22,619 nucleotides of DNA from an uncultured Lachnospiraceae bacterium (GCA_946549155.1 CAMNQN010000019.1:1-22619), one strand, 5' to 3'; positions 8,035 to 15,442 are shown, numbered from the stretch's first letter. Made by a program: numbers and translations. Notes: a model not told the origin generated them from the letters alone.

Positions 8035-8981
8035 TGGAACCATTACTGAGGGTAGAACATTTAGCAAAATATTTCAGAAGTAATGCGGGGCAGGTGAAGG
8101 CGGTGGATGATGTGTCCTTCAACCTCTATCCCGGGGAGACCCTGGCGCTGGTGGGAGAGTCCGGCTGCGGAAAGTCCACCCTGGGGCGTCTGGTGATTCG
8201 CCTTCTGGAACCCAGTAAGGGAAAAATTTTCATGGACGGAGTGGACCTGTCCGGCTTAAAGGGCAGGGAGCTGCGCAAGATGCGCTCCCGGATGCAGATG
8301 GTATTCCAGGATCCCTTTTCCTCGCTGGATCCCCATTTTACGGTGGGAGAAATTATTGCGGAGCCCCTTCGGAATGCCGGAGTGCCAAAGGAAGAGCAGC
8401 AAAAGCAGGTGCTTTCCCTGATGGAGCGGGTGGGACTGCCCGGGGAGCATTATTTCCGCTATCCCCATCAGTTTTCCGGCGGGCAGCGCCAGAGGATCGG
8501 CATTGCCAGGGCACTGGCCACCAATCCGAAGCTGATAGTCTGCGATGAGCCGGTATCCGCGCTGGATGTGTCGATTCAGGCGCAGATTCTGAATCTGCTG
8601 CGGAAGCTGCAAAAGGAATCCCATCTGACCTTTTTATTTATATCCCATGACCTTGCGGTGGTGCGCTATATTTCGGACCGTATCTGCGTCATGTTTCTGG
8701 GGCAGCTCTGCGAAATCTGCCCCACCCAGGATGCCTATGAACATCCCTTACACCCGTATACCAGGATGCTGATTGATTCAGCGCCGGATCCGGATCCCGA
8801 TGTTTCCGGGGAGAACCGTATGCTGCTCCAGGGTGAGCTGCCATCCCCGGTGAATCCTCCCGCAGGCTGCCGTTTCTGTACCCGCTGCCCCTATGCGACG
8901 GAAGAATGCAAAACGGTCCGGCCGGAAATGAAGGATTACGGAAACGGACGTTTCTGCGCCTGTCATCATCCCCTGGCATAA
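8031..8981 (+). CDS. Peptide ABC transporter ATP-binding protein, OppF/DppF type
   Basis: The 316-residue ATPase partner of the upstream gene has Walker A GESGCGKST, Q-loop VFQDPFSSLDP, signature FSGGQRQR, Walker B LIVCDEPVSALD and switch HDLAV. It ends in the same cysteine-rich peptide-transporter extension (GCRFCTRCPYATEEC and CACHHP). YPHQFSGGQRQRIGIARAL is typical of the F-type subunit. It starts at ATG 8031, overlapping the D-type stop by 4 bp; an in-frame ATG follows at 8034. The binding-protein gene begins 26 bp downstream, completing the B-C-D-F-A order. Confidence 0.92.
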   Translation: MMEPLLRVEHLAKYFRSNAGQVKAVDDVSFNLYPGETLALVGESGCGKSTLGRLVIRLLEPSKGKIFMDGVDLSGLKGRELRKMRSRMQMVFQDPFSSLDPHFTVGEIIAEPLRNAGVPKEEQQKQVLSLMERVGLPGEHYFRYPHQFSGGQRQRIGIARALATNPKLIVCDEPVSALDVSIQAQILNLLRKLQKESHLTFLFISHDLAVVRYISDRICVMFLGQLCEICPTQDAYEHPLHPYTRMLIDSAPDPDPDVSGENRMLLQGELPSPVNPPAGCRFCTRCPYATEECKTVRPEMKDYGNGRFCACHHPLA

Positions 8982-9007
8982 ATAAAAAGAAGAAAAGGAG
9001 AAAAAAC

Positions 9008-10486
9008 ATGAAAAAAATCGTAGCATTAGCAACAGCGCTGGCCCTGACTCTGGGGACAGTGATGACCTGCGGCGCCGCTGAGACCGGTGACACCACGCTG
9101 CGGGCGGTATGCACAATGACCAGTGAAACCTTTAATCCGCTGGTTGCCGGAAACGGGGATAAGATGGTTTTCCATTCCCTGTTTGATTGTCTGTTCAAGT
9201 TCGAAAGCGATGGAACAGTGGTTCCCATGCTGGCGGAATCCTATGAGCAGGATGGGAAGGAAGTAACCCTGCATCTGCGCCAGGATGCCGTTTTCTCAAG
9301 CGGAAATCCGGTTACAGCCAATGATGTGGTATTTTCCTACAATCAGGTTCTGGAGGATCCCACCCTGCGTTATAATATGACCGGAATCTCCACCGGTATG
9401 GAAGTGGTGGACGATTACACGGTGGCGCTTCATCTGGCGAATACCTACGATAAATGGCAGAATTATCTGGCGGAGCTGCTCTACATCATTGAAGAGGACA
9501 GCTATGATACCTCCAGGGATTATACCCAGGAAGCTCCGGTGGGTTCCGGCGCCTACACGCTGGAGGGCGTGGATAGCGCCAGAACCGTGACCCTGAAGGC
9601 GAATGACAGTTACTGGGGCGGGGCTCCGGAGTTTAAGACGGTGGAAGTAAAGGCGAAGGTGGATGACGCCACTGCTTTAGTGGCGCTGCAGACCGGAGAG
9701 GTGGATCTGGTTGCCCAGGTGGGCAAGGATACCTACAGCCAGGCCGCTTCCGATCCGAATCTGGTTTCGGTGGCCTTCGACGGATGGCAGATCATGGGGC
9801 TTATGAATTTCATTGGCGATGAAGCCTTCCGTCAGGCCGTGTTCCACGGCATCAACCGGGACACCATCCTGGCCATCTGCAATGATGGAAACGGGGAGCC
9901 CAGCACCGATATGTACAGTAAAAAGATTATGGACCGTTACTTGGGTGCGGCTTCGTTTACCGGCTATGATCCGGATCTGGCAGCGGAGTGCCTGGCAAAT
10001 TCCGAAGCAGATCTGTCCCACGCTTATACGATTTCTGTATTTGATTCCGATGCTGCCGCGGTAGCCCAGTGTATTCAGGCTGACCTGGGTGCTCTCGGTA
10101 TTACGGTGGAGATCAATCAGACCGATGCCAACACGTTTTTTGATAATATGCTTGGCGGAACCATGGAGATGGGATTGACTGCCATGGGAACCGACATGGT
10201 GTCCACCGAGGGCATGCTCACCATGTTTGATCCGGATAAGGGATATCCGTTCAGCATTACGGATGACCTGCTGCAGAAGGTGAGAGCGGTCCCGACGGTT
10301 GAGGATGAGGAAGAGCATATGGCGGCTGTGACGGAGGTGCTGAACCAGCTGGCAGTGGAATGCCCCTGGGTACCGCTGTATGACAGCCCCATGTATATGG
10401 TACACAGCAGCCGGGTGGGCAATGTGAACGAGTGCGGATGCGCCACCTATGTGTATTACTTTGGTGATATGACCATCGAGGGCTAA
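9008..10486 (+). CDS. Peptide-binding protein of the ABC transporter, SBP family 5
   Basis: This is an extracytoplasmic solute-binding protein of 492 residues. The ATG at 9008 follows AAAAGGAG closely and starts a clean signal sequence: MKK, a hydrophobic core at about residues 4-19, then TVMTCGAAETG. The mature part has the family pattern: FNPLV near the start, VVPMLAESYEQ, VTLHLRQDAVFSSG, ANDVVFSYNQVL, and a C-terminal LAVECPWVPLYD. The lipobox around Cys21 (VMTC) is atypical because Thr precedes the Cys, where Gly, Ala or Ser is usual. Lipid anchoring is therefore uncertain, and cleavage after CGAA is an alternative. It is the last gene before the terminator. It would deliver peptides to the two permeases, one of which is interrupted. 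Confidence 0.92.
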   Translation: MKKIVALATALALTLGTVMTCGAAETGDTTLRAVCTMTSETFNPLVAGNGDKMVFHSLFDCLFKFESDGTVVPMLAESYEQDGKEVTLHLRQDAVFSSGNPVTANDVVFSYNQVLEDPTLRYNMTGISTGMEVVDDYTVALHLANTYDKWQNYLAELLYIIEEDSYDTSRDYTQEAPVGSGAYTLEGVDSARTVTLKANDSYWGGAPEFKTVEVKAKVDDATALVALQTGEVDLVAQVGKDTYSQAASDPNLVSVAFDGWQIMGLMNFIGDEAFRQAVFHGINRDTILAICNDGNGEPSTDMYSKKIMDRYLGAASFTGYDPDLAAECLANSEADLSHAYTISVFDSDAAAVAQCIQADLGALGITVEINQTDANTFFDNMLGGTMEMGLTAMGTDMVSTEGMLTMFDPDKGYPFSITDDLLQKVRAVPTVEDEEEHMAAVTEVLNQLAVECPWVPLYDSPMYMVHSSRVGNVNECGCATYVYYFGDMTIEG

Positions 10487-10495
10487 CGGCAGGAA

Positions 10496-10562
10496 AAAGT
10501 CCCGGGATAAAGGAAACGGATGGAAATTGCGTCCGTTCCTTTACCCCGGGACTTTGTTTTTT
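10496..10562. terminator. Strong, apparently bidirectional intrinsic terminator
   Basis: The left arm 10496-10520 (AAAGTCCCGGG...AACGGA) pairs with 10532-10555 over about 24 bp with one bulge and one mismatch, and is followed by GTTTTTT on the + strand. On the - strand the stem is followed by a run of five T. It sits between the convergent binding-protein gene and mecA, ending both. Confidence 0.9.
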
Positions 10563-10571
10563 AAAGTTTGA

Positions 10572-11348
10572 TTATAATGTGCCCAGGTTTTGCACTGCCT
10601 GTTCGGGAATAATTACTTCCATATGCTCGGTGAAGTATTCTTCCATGCCGGGCGCGTAGCTGACCTGCAGGGCATACTCGGAGAGTACATTGCAGATTTT
10701 ATTAAACTGCTCCGGATCGGTGTCTGCTTTCTTTAACAGCAGGTAATAGTTCTGATCCTCCGGATTTTTGAACAGTGCGTTGGGCCCGGTGTACTGGGGG
10801 GCAAGCACATGGGAGACGCGGATCACAGTCTCCAGATCGCGGAAAAGGTAAAAACGGGTCAAAAGGAAAACCTCGTCCCCGGCTTCCGGATCGTCCGGTG
10901 CCTGAGGCGCTGCCGTCTCCTTTGCGGATCCGGTCTTTTCTTTGCCGGAGGCTGCCTTGCGGGCTTCCCGGATCTTCTGGATCAGGTTCAGAACATCGTC
11001 GGCTCCGGAGATAACATCTGCCAGAGATGTCCCGCCCGATCCTCCCTCGGGGAACTCCTCATCCGGAGTGAAGCGGGAAAAACGGGTATCCAGCTCTTCC
11101 GGATCTTCCACCTTGGTGATAATCAGAATAATGGAATCCGGGGATATGGGGATGGCTTCAATCATAAGCGGGATATTATTCGCCTCAAAACCAAAATCAT
11201 CGGCGGCCTGCTGCATCATATCCCGGAAAAGGGACTTGGCTTTCTCGGAGCCGTAGGCCAGTTCGCTAAGCTTCAGCTCCCGGTTCGCCAGATCCTCCCT
11301 GGTAAGTGTGCAGCGGATTTGATTTTCACTGAGCTTTTCGATTTTCAT
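10572..11348 (-). CDS. mecA: Adaptor protein MecA
   Basis: The 258-residue protein has the two-domain layout of MecA. An N-terminal domain (about residues 1-70, MKIEKLSENQIRCTLTREDL, with LFRDMMQQAADDFGF) recognises substrates in the family. A low-complexity linker rich in Ala, Lys, Glu and Pro (about 130-157) follows. The C-terminal domain (FLLTRFYLFRDLETVIRVSH to EYFTEHMEVIIPEQ) binds ClpC. Known MecA proteins deliver substrates such as ComK to ClpCP for degradation; the target here is unknown. The gene stands alone on the - strand, with its own promoter at 11437-11465, and ends at the shared terminator. Its leader starts with a small hairpin (11409-11426, GGAAGC and GCTTCC arms). The ribosome binding site is weak (GGATGTGATGAA before the ATG). 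Confidence 0.88.
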   Translation of the reverse strand: MKIEKLSENQIRCTLTREDLANRELKLSELAYGSEKAKSLFRDMMQQAADDFGFEANNIPLMIEAIPISPDSIILIITKVEDPEELDTRFSRFTPDEEFPEGGSGGTSLADVISGADDVLNLIQKIREARKAASGKEKTGSAKETAAPQAPDDPEAGDEVFLLTRFYLFRDLETVIRVSHVLAPQYTGPNALFKNPEDQNYYLLLKKADTDPEQFNKICNVLSEYALQVSYAPGMEEYFTEHMEVIIPEQAVQNLGTL

Positions 11349-11436
11349 TTCATCACATCCAATCTATGAAAATTTGAATATTACTTTAATAATATGCTGC
11401 GGTTAAAGGGAAGCCTCAGTGCTTCCTCTTACTTAT

Positions 11437-11465
11437 AGTATAGCCAATAAAAAGAAATAAGTAAA
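11437..11465 (-). promoter_or_regulatory. mecA promoter
   Basis: On the - strand TTTACT (11460-11465) and TATACT (11437-11442) are spaced by 17 bp, giving a start near 11430 and a leader of about 80 nt. The -35 box overlaps the left arm of the 12-bp inverted repeat at 11464-11475, a possible control point. Confidence 0.6.
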
Positions 11466-11579
11466 GTGGATAAAAAACCCTTGCAATATCACAACATATT
11501 GTATATAATAGGAAATGCGAAATGATGTGTGCCATCTTAAGAAAGGAGGTACGAACATCGTTTAAGCTTTTATCCACTT
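11464..11579. repeat. 12-bp inverted repeat resembling two DnaA boxes
   Basis: AAGTGGATAAAA (11464-11475) is the exact reverse complement of TTTTATCCACTT (11568-11579). Each contains TTATCCACT on one strand, 8 of 9 to the DnaA-box consensus TTATCCACA. The arms are 92 bp apart and enclose the + strand promoter at 11481-11509; the left arm also overlaps the mecA -35 box. Binding by DnaA is a guess from the match. Confidence 0.45.
11481..11509 (+). promoter_or_regulatory. Strong promoter with no ORF behind it
   Basis: TTGCAA (11481-11486), a 17-bp spacer and a perfect TATAAT (11504-11509) predict a start near 11516. That is where the long-range pairing of the candidate RNA begins. No credible coding region follows closely, which supports a noncoding transcript. 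Confidence 0.75.
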
Positions 11580-11713
11580 GTTTCATTTCTATGAAATCTA
11601 TATGGAAATCTATTATGCGGTATATCCCGCGGATATTCGTGAAACGAAGGCAATGTTTCGTTGCCGCTGCCCCTGGAGTTGATCAATGATACCACGAAAC
11701 ACATCTTTTCGCA
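11516..11713 (+). ncRNA. Candidate structured noncoding RNA of about 200 nt (6S-like architecture, unassigned)
   Basis: The 5' end predicted from the promoter pairs with a distant 3' segment. GCGAAATGATGTGT (11517-11530) pairs with ACACATCTTTTCGC (11699-11712) with one mismatch, plus one more pair outside. Inside are a purine-rich unpaired stretch, a possible inner helix (11557-11562 with 11685-11690), and small hairpins at 11581-11596, 11617-11630 and 11649-11665. A 5'-3' closing helix around a rod-like body of this length recalls 6S RNA, but I cannot match the sequence to 6S. No GC-rich terminator follows; only a weak A/T stretch with five T (11731-11735) does. It lies divergent from mecA and upstream of a small ORF. 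Confidence 0.45.
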
Positions 11714-11874
11714 ATGTAAAAAATATTAAATTTTTGAAAATTTCGCCCTGGATTACAGATGAATTTTTATCTGAACTCATTTTGGAAAGTAAATAATATA
11801 TCACACAGGCGCTTCCGGAAAAGGGCGGACAGTATGGGAAAGAAACCGGGAAACCGGGTTTGCGGGGAGGTGGT

Positions 11875-11991
11875 ATGGCCTGTCGGCAGAGGATGGGAAC
11901 GATACGGAAGGATTGGTATTTCCTGAAAGAAAAGAAAGAGGAGGAGCAGTTTCCAAATATCGGTTCCCCTGGTGTGCGGAAAGAAAAGTGA
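11875..11991 (+). CDS. Small ORF of 38 codons with strong ribosome binding site, unknown function
   Basis: GGGGAGG ends 4 nt before ATG 11875, and the frame runs to TGA 11989-11991. The peptide begins MACRQRMGTIRKDWYFLKEK and continues with a Lys/Glu-rich stretch to GSPGVRKEK. It is hydrophilic and strongly charged, with no membrane helix or signal sequence. I recognise no family. The promoter found next (12019-12047) lies downstream, so this ORF would be transcribed separately from the GH18 gene. I see no clear promoter of its own. The rest of 11714-11874 is AT-rich without a recognisable signal. The ORF could be spurious. Confidence 0.35.
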   Translation: MACRQRMGTIRKDWYFLKEKKEEEQFPNIGSPGVRKEK

Positions 11992-12018
11992 ATCTTTTAT
12001 GAAAGTTTCCGGAAATTG

Positions 12019-12047
12019 CTGACGAAATCAGGTTTTGCTGGTATACT
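12019..12047 (+). promoter_or_regulatory. Promoter of the GH18 hydrolase gene
   Basis: CTGACG (12019-12024) and TATACT (12042-12047) are 17 bp apart, with TG at 12039-12040 forming an extended -10. Start near 12054 gives a leader of about 28 nt to the ATG at 12082. Confidence 0.55.
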
Positions 12048-12081
12048 TACCAGGTAACACGGGATGCCTGGAGGTAGAAAA

Positions 12082-13800
12082 ATGCAGAAAAACAGAAGAG
12101 AAAAGAAAATAGGGAAAAAGGCGGGACCGGTGATTCTGGCGCTGCTGCTGATCCTCGTAGCAGGGGGTATTTCCCTGATCCAAAGATATATGCCCACCAG
12201 GGCGCGGATGGATAAGGCGGATTATTTCGGTGCGTTGACGGAGAATGAGGTGGCCGTAGTGCTGCAGGATGAGCTGGCCGAACAGAAGGGGATTCTGGAG
12301 GAGGGCAGCCTGTACCTGAATTACGGGATGGTCCGGGACGAATTGAACTCCCGGTTTTTCTGGGACGAGGGCAATCAGCAGATGCTCTATACCACAGCGC
12401 TGGAGACCTATGAAATTCCGGTCAATGGACGGGAATATACCATAGACGGCACCCCGCAGCAGTACGACAAAGCCATTGTCCTGCAAAAGGATGGCGGGCT
12501 ATATTTATCCATTGATTTTCTGGCCCAGTATACGAATCTGGAGTACACGCTGGTGCAGGAGGAAGCTTCCAGACACGTCCTGATCCGTTATCAGTGGGGA
12601 TTGCAGAAAACAGCCCGGATCAGGAAGAATACGGCCCTCCGCTACCAGGGCGGTGTCAAAAGCCCGGTGCTGACGGAGGTACAGAAGGGCGATACGGTGC
12701 AGGTGCTGGAGGAGCTGGAAAAATGGACGAAGGTGGTGTCCGCCGACGGATATATCGGATATGTCCGGAACCGGTGCCTGGAGGATATCCGGGAGGAGGA
12801 GGTAACCAGAGCATTTCAGGAGCAGGAGTACAGCAGCCTGCGAATGGAGGAAAAGGTACAGCTTGTATGGCACCAGATCGATAATCAGGATGCCAACACC
12901 TATCTTTTGGAGGATATTTCCGAAATGACGGGGGTGAATGTGATTTCCCCCACCTGGTTTTCAGTGACGGACAATGAGGGAAATATCGCCTCCCTGGCCA
13001 GTGAGGAGTATGTAAAACAGGCGCATGATTCCGGCCTGGCCGTCTGGGGGCTGGTGAGTAATTTCAGCGCGGATGTGGATACCGTCACGCTGTTAGCCTC
13101 CACCCAGGCCCGGAGAAAAATGACGGAGTATCTGGTGAGCGAGGCCCTGCGGCTTGGCATTGAGGGTATTAATCTGGATTTTGAGTACATCCGGGAGGAA
13201 TGCGGCTACAGCTATGTTCAGTTTGTGCGGGAGCTTTCCATTGCCTGCAGGAAGAATGGCCTGGTATTTTCCATTGATGTGCCGGTGCCCATGGATTTCA
13301 ACCAGCACTTTAATCGGAAAGAACTGGGGACGGTGGCGGACTACCTTATTATTATGGGGTATGATGAGCATTATGCCGGTTCGGAGGAAGCGGGAAGCGT
13401 GGCCTCCTTAAGCTTTGAGGAAAACGGCATTATCGGAACGCTGGAGGATGTGCCGGCGGAAAAGATCGTCAGCGGCGTGCCTTTTTATACCCGAATCTGG
13501 TACACGGCCACGAATGCGGACGGAAGCACCACGGTGACCAGCGAGGCCATCAGCATGAACACAGTGGCCAATACGCTGGAGACTTACGGTGTGACGCCGG
13601 TGTGGAGCGAGGAAACCTCCCAGTATTACGCCTCCTGGACGACCCAGGATGGAGTTCTGTGCGAAATCTGGATAGAGGAAGAGGAATCCCTGGCGCAAAA
13701 GGCCCGCCTGGTGAGCAAGTACAAGCTGGGCGGAATCGCCGCCTGGGTGCTGGGCTTTGAGAGGCCCGGCGTGTGGGAGGTACTGAGCGGGAATATCTAA
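12082..13800 (+). CDS. Membrane-anchored SH3 and glycoside hydrolase family 18 protein
   Basis: The 572-residue protein has a basic N-terminus and one hydrophobic helix (about residues 14-33), placing the rest outside the membrane. Next comes a segment like the copper-amine-oxidase N-terminal domain (about 70-170, ending GGLYLSIDFLAQYTNLEY), then a bacterial SH3 domain (about 176-235, VQKGDTVQVLEELEKWTKVV). The GH18 domain (about 255-572) has catalytic Glu368 in GIEGINLDFEY; the usual first Asp of DGxDxDxE is Glu. Relatives such as YaaH/SleL and YdhD act on cell-wall or spore-cortex glycans, so a peptidoglycan role is likely, though the exact bond is unknown. I chose ATG 12082 because GGAGGT (12070-12075) is 6 nt upstream; the ATG at 12064 precedes that site. 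The gene has its own promoter. Confidence 0.88.
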   Translation: MQKNRREKKIGKKAGPVILALLLILVAGGISLIQRYMPTRARMDKADYFGALTENEVAVVLQDELAEQKGILEEGSLYLNYGMVRDELNSRFFWDEGNQQMLYTTALETYEIPVNGREYTIDGTPQQYDKAIVLQKDGGLYLSIDFLAQYTNLEYTLVQEEASRHVLIRYQWGLQKTARIRKNTALRYQGGVKSPVLTEVQKGDTVQVLEELEKWTKVVSADGYIGYVRNRCLEDIREEEVTRAFQEQEYSSLRMEEKVQLVWHQIDNQDANTYLLEDISEMTGVNVISPTWFSVTDNEGNIASLASEEYVKQAHDSGLAVWGLVSNFSADVDTVTLLASTQARRKMTEYLVSEALRLGIEGINLDFEYIREECGYSYVQFVRELSIACRKNGLVFSIDVPVPMDFNQHFNRKELGTVADYLIIMGYDEHYAGSEEAGSVASLSFEENGIIGTLEDVPAEKIVSGVPFYTRIWYTATNADGSTTVTSEAISMNTVANTLETYGVTPVWSEETSQYYASWTTQDGVLCEIWIEEEESLAQKARLVSKYKLGGIAAWVLGFERPGVWEVLSGNI

Positions 13801-13827
13801 GGAAACGCTTTAATCAGCGTTTCCTTA
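13798..13827 (+). terminator. 12-bp perfect hairpin at the stop codon, terminator-like without a U tract
   Basis: TAAGGAAACGCT (13798-13809, including the stop codon) pairs perfectly with AGCGTTTCCTTA (13816-13827) around a 6-nt loop. No T run follows, so it may be a weak terminator, an RNA-stabilising 3' end, or a partial read-through point into the next cluster. Confidence 0.5.
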
Positions 13828-13836
13828 GAAAGAAAG

Positions 13837-13906
13837 GACGGCAGGCCGTCTGTATACAGGCAGCGGACATCTGCGGGGGAGGGGCAGCCTTCCCAAATGT
13901 CCGCTG
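13837..13906 (+). promoter_or_regulatory. Two further stem-loops in the leader of the decarboxylase-like gene
   Basis: GACGG-CAGG-CCGTC (13837-13850) is followed by the palindrome TGTATACA (13851-13858). A longer hairpin then pairs CAGCGGACAT (13861-13870) with ATGTCCGCTG (13897-13906), with G-rich and C-rich inner stretches that can also pair. I recognise no riboswitch class. It could affect read-through from the upstream gene or translation of the next one. Confidence 0.4.
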
Positions 13907-13944
13907 AAGTATGCAGGCGCGGGGCATTGCGTCAGGAGGGGAAA

Positions 13945-15411
13945 ATGCGGTATTTGTATGATGAATTGACTGCCTATTGCCAGTCGGATTTTTATCCTTT
14001 TCATATGCCGGGGCATAAGCGCCGTCTCGGCACGCTGTCGGATCCTTTTCGCTTTGACATTACAGAGATAGAGGGCTTCGACAATCTGCATCACGCGGAA
14101 GGGCTGATAAAAGAGGCGCAGCAGCGGGCCGCCGCATTTTATGGCTCGTCGGAGACGCATTTCCTGGTGAACGGCAGTACCTGCGGCATTCTGGCTGCCA
14201 TAGGGGCCTGCGCGCCGGAGGGAAAAATACTGATGGCCAGAAACTGCCACAAGGCGGCTTATCACGCCGTATATTTAAACCGGCTGGAAGCGGTATATGT
14301 GTATCCGGGGCAGTGGGAGGGAAGGCTTCAGGCGGAGAAAAGGGGGGGCGGCCTCTGGGGCGCGGTTGCGCCGGAGGCGGTGCGGCAGGCTCTTGCCGGG
14401 CATCCGGATATCCGGGCGGTGTTTATCACCAGCCCCACCTATGAGGGAGTGGTGTCCGACGTGGCGGGGATTGCCGCGGCAGCCCATGAGCGGGGGATCC
14501 CGCTGATCGTAGACGAGGCCCATGGGGCCCACTTTGGCATGCACCCCATGTTCCCGGAATCTGCAATCCGTCAGGGGGCTGATGTGGTGATTCAAAGTCT
14601 TCATAAGACACTGCCTTCCCTGACCCAGACGGCCCTGCTTCATGTTAACGGTTCATTCGCGGACAGGGAGAGGCTGCGCCGGATGCTGGGAATTTACCAG
14701 AGCAGCAGCCCCAGCTATATTCTTATGGCTGGGATGGATCAATGTATCCGGATGCTGGAGGAGAGCGGCAGGGAGCTGTTTGAAGCGTTTGCAAAAAATT
14801 TGTCCTGGTTTTATAAGGAAACAAGGGAGCTGTCCGTCCTGAAGATCCTCAGGGCGGAGGATCCTTCCAAGATCCTTGTTTCCTCCGGAAGCAGCGGGCT
14901 TTCCGGCAGGGAGATCGGCGGCCTGCTGCGGAACAGATATCACCTGGAGGTGGAGATGGAGGCTGTCTGCTATGTGCTGGTCCTGACCTCCGTGGGGGAT
15001 ACGAGGGAAGGGTTTGAACGGCTGGCCCGGGCGCTGCGGGAGATGGATGAGAGACTGTGCCGGAAGAAAAACGGGGGCATTTTAGCTGCCGGTTCCATGG
15101 AGGCAAAGGCTTTTTCGCCAGGGGTTTGCCGGGAAAGGAAGGTTCCATGTCCGGAAATGAGCGTCTGGCAGGCGGAGAATGCGCGGCAGAGGCGCATTTT
15201 GCTGGAGAAGAGCGAAGGATATATAGCGGCGGAATTTGTTTATCTTTATCCGCCGGGGATTCCTCTGATTGTGCCGGGGGAACGGATACAGAAGGAGACG
15301 CTGCAGCTTTTGCTGCGGGACCGGGAACTGGGATATTCGCTTCAGGGACCGGAGGATCTTTTGGCGGAGTATCTCCGGGTGGTGGAGGAGCAGGCAAGTG
15401 GTTTGGTGTAG
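13945..15411 (+). CDS. Orn/Lys/Arg decarboxylase-like PLP enzyme (YaaO-like)
   Basis: The 488-residue PLP-dependent enzyme opens with FYPFHMPGHK, the family's N-terminal motif, followed by DITEIEGFDNLHHAEG. The cofactor lysine is Lys221 in SLHKTLPSLTQTALLH, and the PLP-ring Asp is in VDEAHGAHFG. The C-terminal decarboxylase domain ends with YPPGIPLIVPGE. Family members decarboxylate lysine, arginine or ornithine for polyamine or pH balance; the substrate cannot be read here. I chose ATG 13945 because AGGAGG (13934-13939) is 5 nt upstream; the ATG at 13897 lies inside a hairpin arm. B. subtilis has yaaO in the same position at the head of the holB region. Confidence 0.87.
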   Translation: MRYLYDELTAYCQSDFYPFHMPGHKRRLGTLSDPFRFDITEIEGFDNLHHAEGLIKEAQQRAAAFYGSSETHFLVNGSTCGILAAIGACAPEGKILMARNCHKAAYHAVYLNRLEAVYVYPGQWEGRLQAEKRGGGLWGAVAPEAVRQALAGHPDIRAVFITSPTYEGVVSDVAGIAAAAHERGIPLIVDEAHGAHFGMHPMFPESAIRQGADVVIQSLHKTLPSLTQTALLHVNGSFADRERLRRMLGIYQSSSPSYILMAGMDQCIRMLEESGRELFEAFAKNLSWFYKETRELSVLKILRAEDPSKILVSSGSSGLSGREIGGLLRNRYHLEVEMEAVCYVLVLTSVGDTREGFERLARALREMDERLCRKKNGGILAAGSMEAKAFSPGVCRERKVPCPEMSVWQAENARQRRILLEKSEGYIAAEFVYLYPPGIPLIVPGERIQKETLQLLLRDRELGYSLQGPEDLLAEYLRVVEEQASGLV

Positions 15412-15442
15412 CTGCGAATACAGAAGATTTGAAGGAGAAGAA

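Noticed and set aside
6853..8067. 404-codon open frame on the - strand
   Set aside because: Antisense shadow of the permease and ATPase genes, with His/Gln/Arg-rich translation and no domain.
11613..11804. 63-codon open frame on the - strand in the mecA-GH18 gap
   Set aside because: No useful ribosome binding site, and it lies opposite the candidate structured RNA; no recognisable motif.
11813..12015. Two TTCCGGAA palindromes flanking the small ORF (11813-11820 and 12007-12014)
   Set aside because: TTCCGG and CCGGAA strings are common in this sequence, and neither site is placed convincingly relative to a promoter.
13897..13944. Earlier ATG for the decarboxylase-like gene
   Set aside because: The ATG lies in a hairpin arm without a ribosome binding site, and the added residues precede the family start.
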